Shown here piece after piece: positions 54,216 through 61,106 of a stretch of 64,000 nucleotides of DNA (its first letter is position 1; each line of letters starts with the position of its first letter). The DNA is from Parabacteroides acidifaciens. Its GTDB lineage: Bacteria > Bacteroidota > Bacteroidia > Bacteroidales > Tannerellaceae. The notes beneath the pieces were generated by a model, which worked only from the letters and a program-made list of their open reading frames with translations, did not search any database and was not told the DNA's origin. Made by a program: the position numbers and the translations under genes. Location: contig NZ_QREV01000023.1 in NCBI RefSeq assembly GCF_003363715.1, positions 1 to 64,000 of the forward strand. Direction: 5' to 3'.

Positions 54216-54458
54216 TTATCGAGGAAATTTCTCCATACAATAGATATACGATGTAGAGGTTTCCAAAACGCAGTATGTACTTGGCCAATAATAACAAAGC
54301 CTTTCACAATGTGAACTACTTTCATTGTCAGCTAATGCATTTATGTTTGCTAAAGCCAAATCTGACAGTTCAACTTCTTGTTTATTTTGCTGGTAATTCC
54401 AGCCAGCCGCTACGGCGATTGCAGCAAAAGCGATAGCGCCGATAATTTTCTTTCCCAT
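54216..54458 (-). CDS. NVEALA-family peptide precursor 1
   Basis: 80 residues. A hydrophobic export segment is at about 4-19 (IIGAIAFAAIAVAAGW). A charged linker and the family motif, here NINALA, follow at 38-43. The tail of 37 residues has four cysteines (51, 55, 63, 74). It matches the NVEALA family (PF14055), small exported Bacteroidetes proteins of unknown function. The leader is almost identical to that of precursor 2, but the tail is unrelated. Cleavage after A-L-A would release a cysteine-rich peptide. That step is a hypothesis. Confidence 0.8.
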   Translation of the reverse strand: MGKKIIGAIAFAAIAVAAGWNYQQNKQEVELSDLALANINALADNESSSHCERLCYYWPSTYCVLETSTSYIYCMEKFPR

Positions 54459-54480
54459 TTCCGTATTATTTTAATGGAAT

Positions 54481-54578
54481 TATTGAATCTTATTAATTTG
54501 TGGATCTTTGTTCAGGATGTTTTCCTGATATCAGGTGATACCAAACCCTTTTTTGTTTGCTTCAAATTTACTACTTTT
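54481..54578 (-). promoter_or_regulatory. Shared leader/control element of NVEALA gene 1
   Basis: It contains the 12-base palindrome CCTGATATCAGG (54524-54535) and a minus-strand -7-like box TAAATTTG (54563-54570) without a clear -33. It is nearly identical to the element before NVEALA gene 2. The rest of 54459-54770 holds the hairpin at 54624-54665 and no gene. Confidence 0.6.
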
Positions 54579-54623
54579 GCTGTCACCTCCTTCTTTATTT
54601 GTTATTGAATGAGGAAAAGTCCG

Positions 54624-54665
54624 GGAGTTTCTGCTGAAGTTTGTAAGGCTATGCGCAGAAACTCC
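54624..54665 (-). terminator. Conserved hairpin upstream of NVEALA gene 1
   Basis: A perfect 11-base stem GGAGTTTCTGC / GCAGAAACTCC with a 20-base loop, 166 bases before the peptide ATG. The minus-strand tail is CGGACTTTTCC. The partner hairpin upstream of gene 2 lies at the same distance (167), so it is part of the duplicated unit. It may end or attenuate read-through from upstream genes. Confidence 0.6.
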
Positions 54666-54770
54666 TTTCTTTTTTCCGTTCAGCAGTTCCGACAAAATCG
54701 TTCTTGAAGCTTTTGAATCGTTTTAAACGACAAGTACATTTGTGGCAACAATAACATTTGACGGTTGGTT

Positions 54771-55928
54771 CTACTGTTTAAAATCGAAAATCAAAAGCAA
54801 TGGATTATCATCTTCTCGGGTTGTATTGATTATACTTTCAAATGGCTTAGATGGTGTGTGTGTATTCCGCCATTCAACTACAGAATAGGCTTCCACCGGA
54901 ACAACGATAGAACCGCTCTTATTTGCATGATAAATAAATTGAGAAATAGGGATCGTTAAACCTTTGAAACAAACATCATCTTTAATTGTACCGAAAGTAT
55001 TAGATGATTTATTTTTATGATCGAACAAGGTTAATTTTTTCTTTTGCTGATAAAAGCTACCAAACATCGTGAATCGTTCATCTCTTATAAAACTATAAAT
55101 ACCATAAGCATAAGACTTCTTATGCAAATTGTCGAAAAAATCTTTAACATTTTCATATTTCTTATCACTGAAAAAAGAGGCTGGTATATTTTTTCCTTTA
55201 AAATCGATGTAGAGAAGCGGATTCATACTTCCGCCGTCAACAGACTTGTAAATAGTATCATTGATCGGTTGAAAGAAATAAATAGAGTCATGATCTTGAT
55301 AAAAATTGTGATGAGCAAATATGAACAAATATCCTGTCTGGTTCTTATCGACTTCCAAAAATACGGAATCTTCTTTCCAATTTCTAATCCGATGCAATTT
55401 GTGACCAGCGTCAAATCCGTTATATAAAAAAAATGTATTATTCACTATCGGTGAAATAGCTTGTGCATAGTATTCGAGATGAAATGTTGAAATATTGTTT
55501 CCTGAATGATCATACGTTATTGTTTTTTGTTGATTCCTATCCAATATAATAATATCTTCACCGTTTATCACGAAATCCGAAATCCCAGAATATTCATCTG
55601 GTGCTTCACCTCTTTTCTCAAAGCAAGAGACTAATTTTCCTTCTTCGGAGAAAACAAAAAGAGTTAGTCCATCAGAAATATAAATTTTATTATTTTCACA
55701 CTTTACATTTCTTATTTCCCCCATAAGGGTATCTGTCGGAAGCTTAAGCATTCGAAAATTTTCAAAGTATTCTGACAATTTCAACTCTGCATCTGATGCT
55801 ATGTCTACTTCTATGGCAGGAATGGATGCAAGTCTCTGTCCCTTCGGATGGCAACCGAATGCGATAAAGATCCAACAAACAAGAAGCCAAACTCTTTGTT
55901 GATTATGAAAAAAAATATACTTTCCCAT
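54771..55928 (-). CDS. Six-bladed beta-propeller lipoprotein
   Basis: 385 residues with lipoprotein Cys at 26 (IAFGCHPKGQ). The family motif appears as KRGEAPDEYSG near residue 111. Repeats KIYISDGLTLFVFSEEGKL and DIIILDRNQQKTITYDHSG follow. It resembles the PF17170/DUF4934-type propellers, a different subgroup from the BF3164-like ones nearby. It sits between two NVEALA genes, 106 bases after the stop of gene 2. A peptide-binding or peptide-immunity role is a guess from position. Confidence 0.75.
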   Translation of the reverse strand: MGKYIFFHNQQRVWLLVCWIFIAFGCHPKGQRLASIPAIEVDIASDAELKLSEYFENFRMLKLPTDTLMGEIRNVKCENNKIYISDGLTLFVFSEEGKLVSCFEKRGEAPDEYSGISDFVINGEDIIILDRNQQKTITYDHSGNNISTFHLEYYAQAISPIVNNTFFLYNGFDAGHKLHRIRNWKEDSVFLEVDKNQTGYLFIFAHHNFYQDHDSIYFFQPINDTIYKSVDGGSMNPLLYIDFKGKNIPASFFSDKKYENVKDFFDNLHKKSYAYGIYSFIRDERFTMFGSFYQQKKKLTLFDHKNKSSNTFGTIKDDVCFKGLTIPISQFIYHANKSGSIVVPVEAYSVVEWRNTHTPSKPFESIINTTREDDNPLLLIFDFKQ

Positions 55929-55962
55929 TTGAAATAAATTGATGATTAGAGGTATTCTAAAA

Positions 55963-56019
55963 GATATGCCAAAATTATATCTTATAAGACATTTCTTGCG
56001 AATTAAATTTTGACATATC
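55963..56019 (-). repeat. Hairpin between NVEALA gene 2 and propeller gene
   Basis: 14-base arms GATATGCCAAAATT / AATTTTGACATATC with one mismatch and a 29-base loop. It starts 15 bases after the peptide stop. It could stabilise the peptide mRNA or reduce expression of the following gene. Confidence 0.55.
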
Positions 56020-56034
56020 TCCTATATTTACTTT

Positions 56035-56271
56035 CTAACAAGCCGGTGATTGAGTACAGTTATTACCGTCTAAAGGTGTACAACAATATTCTCCATTCGA
56101 CTTTTGAGCCAATGCCTTATTGTTCTTCCCGCTTTCATCTCTTGCCAAAGCCTCGACATTAGCCAAAGCCAAATCTGACAGTTCAACTTCCTGTTTATTT
56201 TGTTGGTAATTCCAACCAGCCGCTACGGCGATTGCAGCAAAAGCGATAACGCCGATAATTTTCTTTCCCAT
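56035..56271 (-). CDS. NVEALA-family peptide precursor 2
   Basis: 78 residues. The first 38 residues differ from precursor 1 at a single position (V8 for A8). The family motif NVEALA stands at 38-43. The tail of 35 residues is entirely different and has four cysteines (63, 64, 72, 78), ending in Cys. Even the DNA of the leader is nearly identical to gene 1, while the tail DNA is not. It is a clear case of one leader carrying different cargo. The function of the mature peptide is unknown. Confidence 0.82.
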   Translation of the reverse strand: MGKKIIGVIAFAAIAVAAGWNYQQNKQEVELSDLALANVEALARDESGKNNKALAQKSNGEYCCTPLDGNNCTQSPAC

Positions 56272-56300
56272 TGTTGTATTGTTTTAATGGAATTATTGAA

Positions 56301-56390
56301 TCTTATTAATTTGTGGATCTTTGTTTAGAATGTTTTCCTGATATCAGGTGATACCAAACCTTTTTTGTTTGCTTCAAATTTACTACATTT
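56301..56390 (-). promoter_or_regulatory. Shared leader/control element of NVEALA gene 2
   Basis: It matches 54481-54578: palindrome CCTGATATCAGG (56337-56348) and -7-like TAAATTTG on the minus strand (56375-56382). Confidence 0.6.
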
Positions 56391-56437
56391 GTGCGGTTAC
56401 CTCCTTCTTTATTTATTATTGAATGAGGAAAAGTCGG

Positions 56438-56479
56438 GGAGTTTCTGCTAAAGTTTGTGAGGCTGTGTGCAGGAACTCC
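56438..56479 (-). terminator. Conserved hairpin upstream of NVEALA gene 2
   Basis: GGAGTTTCTGC / GCAGGAACTCC stem (one mismatch), 20-base loop, 16 bases past the stop of the DUF1573 gene and 167 bases before the peptide ATG. Confidence 0.6.
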
Positions 56480-56494
56480 TTTCTTTTCCCGTTA

Positions 56495-57364
56495 TTATTT
56501 CTCGATCACTGTCCCGATAAAATTCAGAGTCAGTGATTTATTTGGTATATTCCCATAAATATCGACTGTCCGTAGAAAATCTCCCGGTTGCTCTGCTTTG
56601 TAGCTAACTGTAATTATTCCGTTTTCTCCCGGTTGCAACTCTTTCCATTCGCAAGTTGCTTCGGTGCAATCACAAGAGGTGGTAAAATCTTTCAGTTTAA
56701 AAACGTTTGTTCCCACATTCCGTATTGTGACCGTTTGTTCTTTGGTTGTCCCGTTTAGAACTGTTCCTAAATCATATTCGGTCTTTTCCGGCTCAAGAGT
56801 TGTTACCGTTAATGTTTCTTTGTTTTGTATTCCCGTGATCTGTTTTAGGTAAAGGTCCTTTACCGCTAAATTGTGTATTGGATTTCCAATTACCACTACT
56901 CTGTTGTCCTTATCTAACAGGAATGTCTGGAAAGTGATATTTTGAGGAAAGTGATTTAGCTTGTCCAACTCATTATTTCGATCAATGCATACCGGACGGT
57001 TAAAATTATCCCGTTTCAGAATATAACGCAATTCTTTGTCGTCTTTTGACTGGAAAAAGAATAAGAATGGAATATTATTTCCTGTAACCGAATCTGTATA
57101 AGCAATCAATTCTTTCCATTTTGGGAGTTGTAGCTTACAACTGGTACAGCCAGTGGAATCGACATAAATTAGAACTTTGTAATCGGATTGCGGGATCTGA
57201 TAATCTACAGTATCAGTTACAAACTGGGTGAAAGTGATATTTTTCGGAAAAACAATCTCTTTCCCTTGCCATTCCTGTACCAGTCGGGCAACTTCTTCTT
57301 TTTTGTTTTCTTTGCAAGAGGTTAACAAAAAGAGTATAGATAATAGGTATAACAGTGATTTCAT
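56495..57364 (-). CDS. Thioredoxin-like plus DUF1573 lipoprotein
   Basis: 289 residues with lipoprotein Cys at 17. Residues about 35-175 look like a thioredoxin-fold domain with the redox pair C73/C76 (STGCTSCKLQLPKW). Residues about 190-285 are a DUF1573 domain of Ig-like fold with the typical TSCDCTEATC (C231, C233, C238). It is expected in the periplasm, tethered to a membrane. The pair of thiol motifs in an operon with four-cysteine peptides suggests it could set their disulfides. It lies 6 bases after a propeller gene. Confidence 0.8.
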   Translation of the reverse strand: MKSLLYLLSILFLLTSCKENKKEEVARLVQEWQGKEIVFPKNITFTQFVTDTVDYQIPQSDYKVLIYVDSTGCTSCKLQLPKWKELIAYTDSVTGNNIPFLFFFQSKDDKELRYILKRDNFNRPVCIDRNNELDKLNHFPQNITFQTFLLDKDNRVVVIGNPIHNLAVKDLYLKQITGIQNKETLTVTTLEPEKTEYDLGTVLNGTTKEQTVTIRNVGTNVFKLKDFTTSCDCTEATCEWKELQPGENGIITVSYKAEQPGDFLRTVDIYGNIPNKSLTLNFIGTVIEK

Positions 57365-57370
57365 CTATCG

Positions 57371-58426
57371 TTATATTTTAAATTCCATGATTGGTTCATC
57401 GCTTTCTACACAAGTGGCGATGATCGTTTTTGTTTTTTCGTCTACATCAATACCGTATATGGGTTTATCTAATATATATTTTTGTATAGGATTTCCTTTT
57501 AGGTCGAATACATATATGTAACGCCCTCCGTCTTCCGGTTTTTTGCCTTGTTGGTAAGATGCTAATTTGTCTTTGAACCGGACGCCCTGGAATACGCTGT
57601 AGATATGTTCGTCGGTGATAACGATGTCGCTGAATCCCATAATTCCGGTGGGAAAACCTTCTCCTTTGACACTTTTAAATTGGGGTTCACCATTCGGACC
57701 GTATAATACGGTATGGGTGTTCTCTTTGGTGTTATAGATTTCAATGGATTCTCCTAATTGAGTGACCATTGCAAATATGCCATTATGCGGGTTGTAATCA
57801 ATAAAGCTGCGCCATGCTTGAGCCAATGCTGGACGGATTTCTTGTGTGAAATCTGTTTCAGAAGGGATTTTACCAATGCTTTTGATTGGTTTACCGCTGT
57901 AGTCGACTTGCCAATAGCGATGTTCTCCTAAATAATCAGGGATTAGAAAACAGGAATCTGTCGCATAAAAATCTAAAGAACGGACCAGACTTTTATCTAA
58001 TTGTATCACCTCTTGTCTTATTGCCGAATAATTTTCAGCAGAGACAGCCCAACGCGATATTTGCATTTTGTTTGCATCGAGGGCATATATCGAATCGGGC
58101 GAGTTAAACTGGAATGTTTCCGCTGAAAGCATCTCTTCCGGTCCTTCCCCGCGCTTGCCGAAAGAAACGATATGTTTCCAGTTGGGATAGGTGAACGCGT
58201 GAAAAAAATAGTCAGTGTTATGCAAATCCATTACAATAGCTATACTGTCTTTGACCGCTACCCGGAATGGGTAGCGGAAAAAAACAGTATCCAGGTCGAT
58301 AACCCGCGCACTTATTGCCTTTTCATTGGGAAAAGTTGAATAGCGGGGATAGCGAGTACCGGGGGAATCGGTACAGGAGATTATCGCACTGATACCTATT
58401 AATAATATATATGCAAAACGTTTCAC
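57371..58426 (-). CDS. BF3164-like six-bladed beta-propeller lipoprotein
   Basis: 351 residues from a GTG start at 58426. No ATG fits the signal MKRFAYILLIGISAIISC (Cys 18). The family motif GKRGEGPEEML is near residue 90, with SIYALDANKMQISRW and the C-terminal YIYVFDLKGNPIQKYILDKPIYGIDVDEKTKTIIA. It is 9 bases after NVEALA gene 3 and 6 bases before the DUF1573 gene, so it is firmly inside the run. Its role is unknown. Confidence 0.78.
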   Translation of the reverse strand: MKRFAYILLIGISAIISCTDSPGTRYPRYSTFPNEKAISARVIDLDTVFFRYPFRVAVKDSIAIVMDLHNTDYFFHAFTYPNWKHIVSFGKRGEGPEEMLSAETFQFNSPDSIYALDANKMQISRWAVSAENYSAIRQEVIQLDKSLVRSLDFYATDSCFLIPDYLGEHRYWQVDYSGKPIKSIGKIPSETDFTQEIRPALAQAWRSFIDYNPHNGIFAMVTQLGESIEIYNTKENTHTVLYGPNGEPQFKSVKGEGFPTGIMGFSDIVITDEHIYSVFQGVRFKDKLASYQQGKKPEDGGRYIYVFDLKGNPIQKYILDKPIYGIDVDEKTKTIIATCVESDEPIMEFKI

Positions 58427-58435
58427 GATTAGTTT

Positions 58436-58666
58436 TTAATCTAAGCTGAAGTTTGTGACTTTGTATTCGACTTTAACTGTCCGGCAATCAATAGAACCAT
58501 AACCAAGGCAATAGGCATTATCGTCATTTTCACCACTGGCCAGTGCTTCAATGTTCTGAAATGCTAACTTGTTTAAAGTTGTCGTTTCATGGTTATTCAA
58601 CAGACTGTAGGTTGCCAATAAACAGCTTGCTGTGAAAATCAATTTTAATAGTGTCTTCTTTTTCAT
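58436..58666 (-). CDS. NVEALA-family peptide precursor 3
   Basis: 76 residues from the ATG at 58666. A TTG start at 58684 falls inside the -7 box. With this start the motif NIEALA lies at 38-43, exactly as in precursors 1 and 2. The leader sequence itself is different (MKKKTLLKLIFTASCLLATYS). The 33-residue tail has two cysteines (53, 61) and no similarity to the others. It is the first gene of the minus-strand run and is divergent from the regulator gene. Confidence 0.75.
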   Translation of the reverse strand: MKKKTLLKLIFTASCLLATYSLLNNHETTTLNKLAFQNIEALASGENDDNAYCLGYGSIDCRTVKVEYKVTNFSLD

Positions 58667-58681
58667 AACTGCTTTTTTCTG

Positions 58682-58689
58682 CAAAAGTA
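58682..58689 (-). promoter_or_regulatory. -7 box of the NVEALA/propeller run
   Basis: TACTTTTG on the minus strand, 15 bases before the ATG. The -33 position lacks TTG, which fits a promoter that needs an activator bound at the upstream operators. Confidence 0.55.
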
Positions 58690-58717
58690 ATCTATCGATT
58701 TAAAACAGCCTATGAAA

Positions 58718-58765
58718 TTTGGAAACACTTTAATGTTTCCACTTAATGTTTCCAGAATGTTTCCA
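58718..58765. promoter_or_regulatory. Operator array TGTTTCCA between NVEALA run and regulator
   Basis: A perfect inverted pair TGGAAACA-N6-TGTTTCCA (58720-58741) is followed by two more direct copies of TGTTTCCA (58747-58754, 58758-58765). It lies upstream of both divergent promoters. The neighbouring winged-helix regulator is the obvious candidate to bind it. Confidence 0.65.
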
Positions 58766-58794
58766 GTGTACTGATTCTGATTGCTTATTTTTAC

Positions 58795-58802
58795 TACTTT
58801 TG
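58795..58802 (+). promoter_or_regulatory. -7 box of the regulator gene
   Basis: TACTTTTG on the plus strand, the same box as on the opposite strand. There is only a weak CTG at the -33 position (58771-58773). A four-codon frame at 58811 (MKRR) ends in ATGA overlapping the regulator start. Confidence 0.5.
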
Positions 58803-58821
58803 TTCTATAAATGAAGCGGAG

Positions 58822-59997
58822 ATGAAAAAGAACAGGTCAATTATTACTCTTTTAGTAATGCTGATTTTAACAGTGCTGGTTGTCTTTTTGTCTTGTCGGT
58901 ATGCAGCGCAAGTCAAAAATGGGCAGATTTTAAAAGCTGTTTATTTATTTAGTCAGGCTGTAAATAATGAAAAAGAACTTATGCATCCTGGATTAATCTT
59001 TTTCCCTGAATCAAGAACAGAGATTCACTCAGACTCTACTGTTATCGAGACTGAAAAAGGGAAAGCCATATATAAAAGGAGTAAGGAGACGGACAGCCTT
59101 GCTTTGTCTTACAGAAGAGAGTGGCTTTTCCAGATGTACTTAGCCTTTAAAAATCCTAATCGCGCCTTTACTCTCGACAGTCTTTTTCAAGAGGAATTAA
59201 AAAGTGAGGGTATAGTGGCTCAGACTGCTGTCTCTTTTTTTCAGGGCGATAGTCTCGTTAGTTGTTCGAATAAAATGTTATGTCAAGCAGGGATAGCCTT
59301 GGACCCTGTTGTTTTTGGAGTAGAGCATGATCCGAAACAAATAAAATTACAGGCGTATGTCTCGTTCTCCCGTTCCTATTTAATTAGTCAGATGCCTTTA
59401 ATCTGGGGGGTGATTATATTGTGGATTGTTCCTGGTATATTTATATTAATGTATATATGGCTACGGCGTAAAAAGGTAGAATATAAGGACGTCATTAATC
59501 CTGTTCCACCCATATCGGCTCTGATTTCCTTGGATGCATCAGAGTGGAAAGAGATAACGCCGGGCATCTTTTTTAATGAGAAAACAGGAGTATTGAAGAA
59601 ACAGGATCATGAGGTTTGCCTGAAAAAAAATCGTTTACGCGCTTTTTCTCGTTTTTTAGGAGTTTCGGATCATACTATCAGTTACTCTGATTTTTGTAAA
59701 AATGTGTTGGAGCGACCTTTGAACGAAGACGAATCGAACGAAAAAAATAAGGAATTGAACCAAGCGATAAAGAAATCTATGACGCAAACAATACAGCGTT
59801 TGCGAGATGATTTAAAGGATTTCCCGGAGTTGTCTATTGACAATATACCTAATTCAGGCTATCAGCTAAATATTGAAACCGTTTTGTCCGAATCTGATAT
59901 GCATTCTATTTCCGGTGGAAGCTGTTCAAAACTTCCTTTTGATGAGAATGAGGGTTACAGCATTGCTTTGAGTAATTCCTCTGTTTGTAAAGAATAG
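58822..59997 (+). CDS. Membrane-bound winged-helix transcription regulator
   Basis: 391 residues. TM1 is at about 7-27, a periplasmic domain at 28-190 (with a C148-x5-C154 pair) and TM2 at about 193-213. A cytoplasmic OmpR/PhoB-type winged helix follows at about 245-352, with QTIQRLRDDLKDFPELSIDNIPNSGYQLN as the recognition helix and wing. The order is reversed relative to ToxR/CadC, where the DNA-binding domain is N-terminal. It is divergent from the NVEALA run across the operator array. I infer that it senses a peptide or propeller product in the periplasm. Its last 43 bases overlap the convergent propeller gene. Confidence 0.78.
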   Translation: MKKNRSIITLLVMLILTVLVVFLSCRYAAQVKNGQILKAVYLFSQAVNNEKELMHPGLIFFPESRTEIHSDSTVIETEKGKAIYKRSKETDSLALSYRREWLFQMYLAFKNPNRAFTLDSLFQEELKSEGIVAQTAVSFFQGDSLVSCSNKMLCQAGIALDPVVFGVEHDPKQIKLQAYVSFSRSYLISQMPLIWGVIILWIVPGIFILMYIWLRRKKVEYKDVINPVPPISALISLDASEWKEITPGIFFNEKTGVLKKQDHEVCLKKNRLRAFSRFLGVSDHTISYSDFCKNVLERPLNEDESNEKNKELNQAIKKSMTQTIQRLRDDLKDFPELSIDNIPNSGYQLNIETVLSESDMHSISGGSCSKLPFDENEGYSIALSNSSVCKE

Positions 59998-60989
59998 CTA
60001 TATATTACACGTTTGTCTTCATCAATTGCAAATGTATAAATAGGTTCTTTTAAAACATACTGTTTTTTCGGTTCTCCATCCCAGGAGAAAACATGAATTT
60101 CAGTTCCATTAGCCCAATCTTTTTCATTTCGTTTACAACCGGAAAATAGTAAATAAATGGCATTCTTTGTGACGTAGCTGTTTACATATGCTTTACGTGT
60201 CTTTTGAGTTTTAGCCATACGTGAATGACCCTTAGCCTTTACCGCTTGAAACTCTATATCAAAGCACTTAGGACCTTGTAAAGCATATTTTATTTCTCCT
60301 TCAGAATTGTATATTTCTATCATATCTGTATAACGATATGATAGAAGAATATCTTTTGTTGCTGGATTGACATTGATATAACAACTGCTTGCATCTATTA
60401 ATGCTTCTAAAGCAATACTCTGATCCAGATATGCGTATTTACCTCGACTTGTCACTGAATTTGTATTGATGTTGACATAAGCTATCTTCGAATCTTTGCT
60501 CATATCATTTGTTCCAAGCATGATGGAATCATTTAGCATAGCAGTGTTATAATAATGAGCATTTGTTTTATGTTGGATAATGTTGGGAGTGTCCAACAAT
60601 AATGAATCAATAGGTATAAATCCAATTCGCTTCTTGCTTATATCATATAGCCATAGTTTATTATTCACCATATCTATATCACAACTTAACATCTCATCTG
60701 GCCCTTCACCATATTTAATAATTTCATTTACAATTCGGTTCTCGGGCAAAGAATAAATAGCAATATGTTTGTCTTTGGCCTTACAAAATGTTTCAATAAT
60801 CATCTTGTCTCCTTGTAACAACATTTTAGAAGGTTCTTCTAAGAGTTGATTTGATATGGCAACAAATTTCAACGTATCGGTCGACGGAAAAGATGAAAAT
60901 TGCACAACGGAATCATTAAGCTTTATTTTAATATCTTTTGCACATCCGATGTACAAAAATATAGATATAATCAGATATATATATTTCAT
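59955..60989 (-). CDS. BF3164-like six-bladed beta-propeller lipoprotein
   Basis: 344 residues with lipoprotein Cys at 16 (LYIGCAKD). The family motif IKYGEGPDEML is near residue 90, and the C-terminal strands TEIHVFSWDGEPKKQYVLKEPIYTFAIDEDKRVIYSYS match its paralogues. It is transcribed from a promoter region homologous to that of NVEALA gene 3, but no peptide gene lies between. The 3' end overlaps the regulator gene in antisense. Confidence 0.78.
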   Translation of the reverse strand: MKYIYLIISIFLYIGCAKDIKIKLNDSVVQFSSFPSTDTLKFVAISNQLLEEPSKMLLQGDKMIIETFCKAKDKHIAIYSLPENRIVNEIIKYGEGPDEMLSCDIDMVNNKLWLYDISKKRIGFIPIDSLLLDTPNIIQHKTNAHYYNTAMLNDSIMLGTNDMSKDSKIAYVNINTNSVTSRGKYAYLDQSIALEALIDASSCYINVNPATKDILLSYRYTDMIEIYNSEGEIKYALQGPKCFDIEFQAVKAKGHSRMAKTQKTRKAYVNSYVTKNAIYLLFSGCKRNEKDWANGTEIHVFSWDGEPKKQYVLKEPIYTFAIDEDKRVIYSYSLQTEELLKAML

Positions 60990-61001
60990 GACTGTTTTTT
61001 A

Positions 61002-61074
61002 CAAAAGTAACCTATTGGCTAAAGACAACCAAATGAATTTGGAAATATTTAGTCGCTTTCGCTAAATGTTTCAA
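61002..61074 (-). promoter_or_regulatory. Promoter/operator duplicate before the propeller at 59955
   Basis: A minus-strand -7 box TACTTTTG (61002-61009) lies 12 bases before the ATG. TTTGGAAA (61038) starts exactly 28 bases beyond it, the same spacing as at 58682/58718. A TGTTTCAA half-site (61067-61074) completes an imperfect inverted repeat. Shared bases also cover GATTCTGATTGC-like sequence further up (about 61078-61092). Confidence 0.6.
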
Positions 61075-61106
61075 GGCGTTGACTCTGATTGCGGTTTTTT
61101 GTTTTT

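Noticed and set aside
56301-56390. Short leader peptide inside the NVEALA control element, with an upstream GGAGGT
   Set aside because: A 23-codon TTG frame in the gene 2 copy is broken by an extra base in the gene 1 copy, so coding is not conserved.
58667-58684. TTG start for NVEALA precursor 3
   Set aside because: It overlaps the TACTTTTG box. ATG at 58666 also aligns the motif at residues 38-43.
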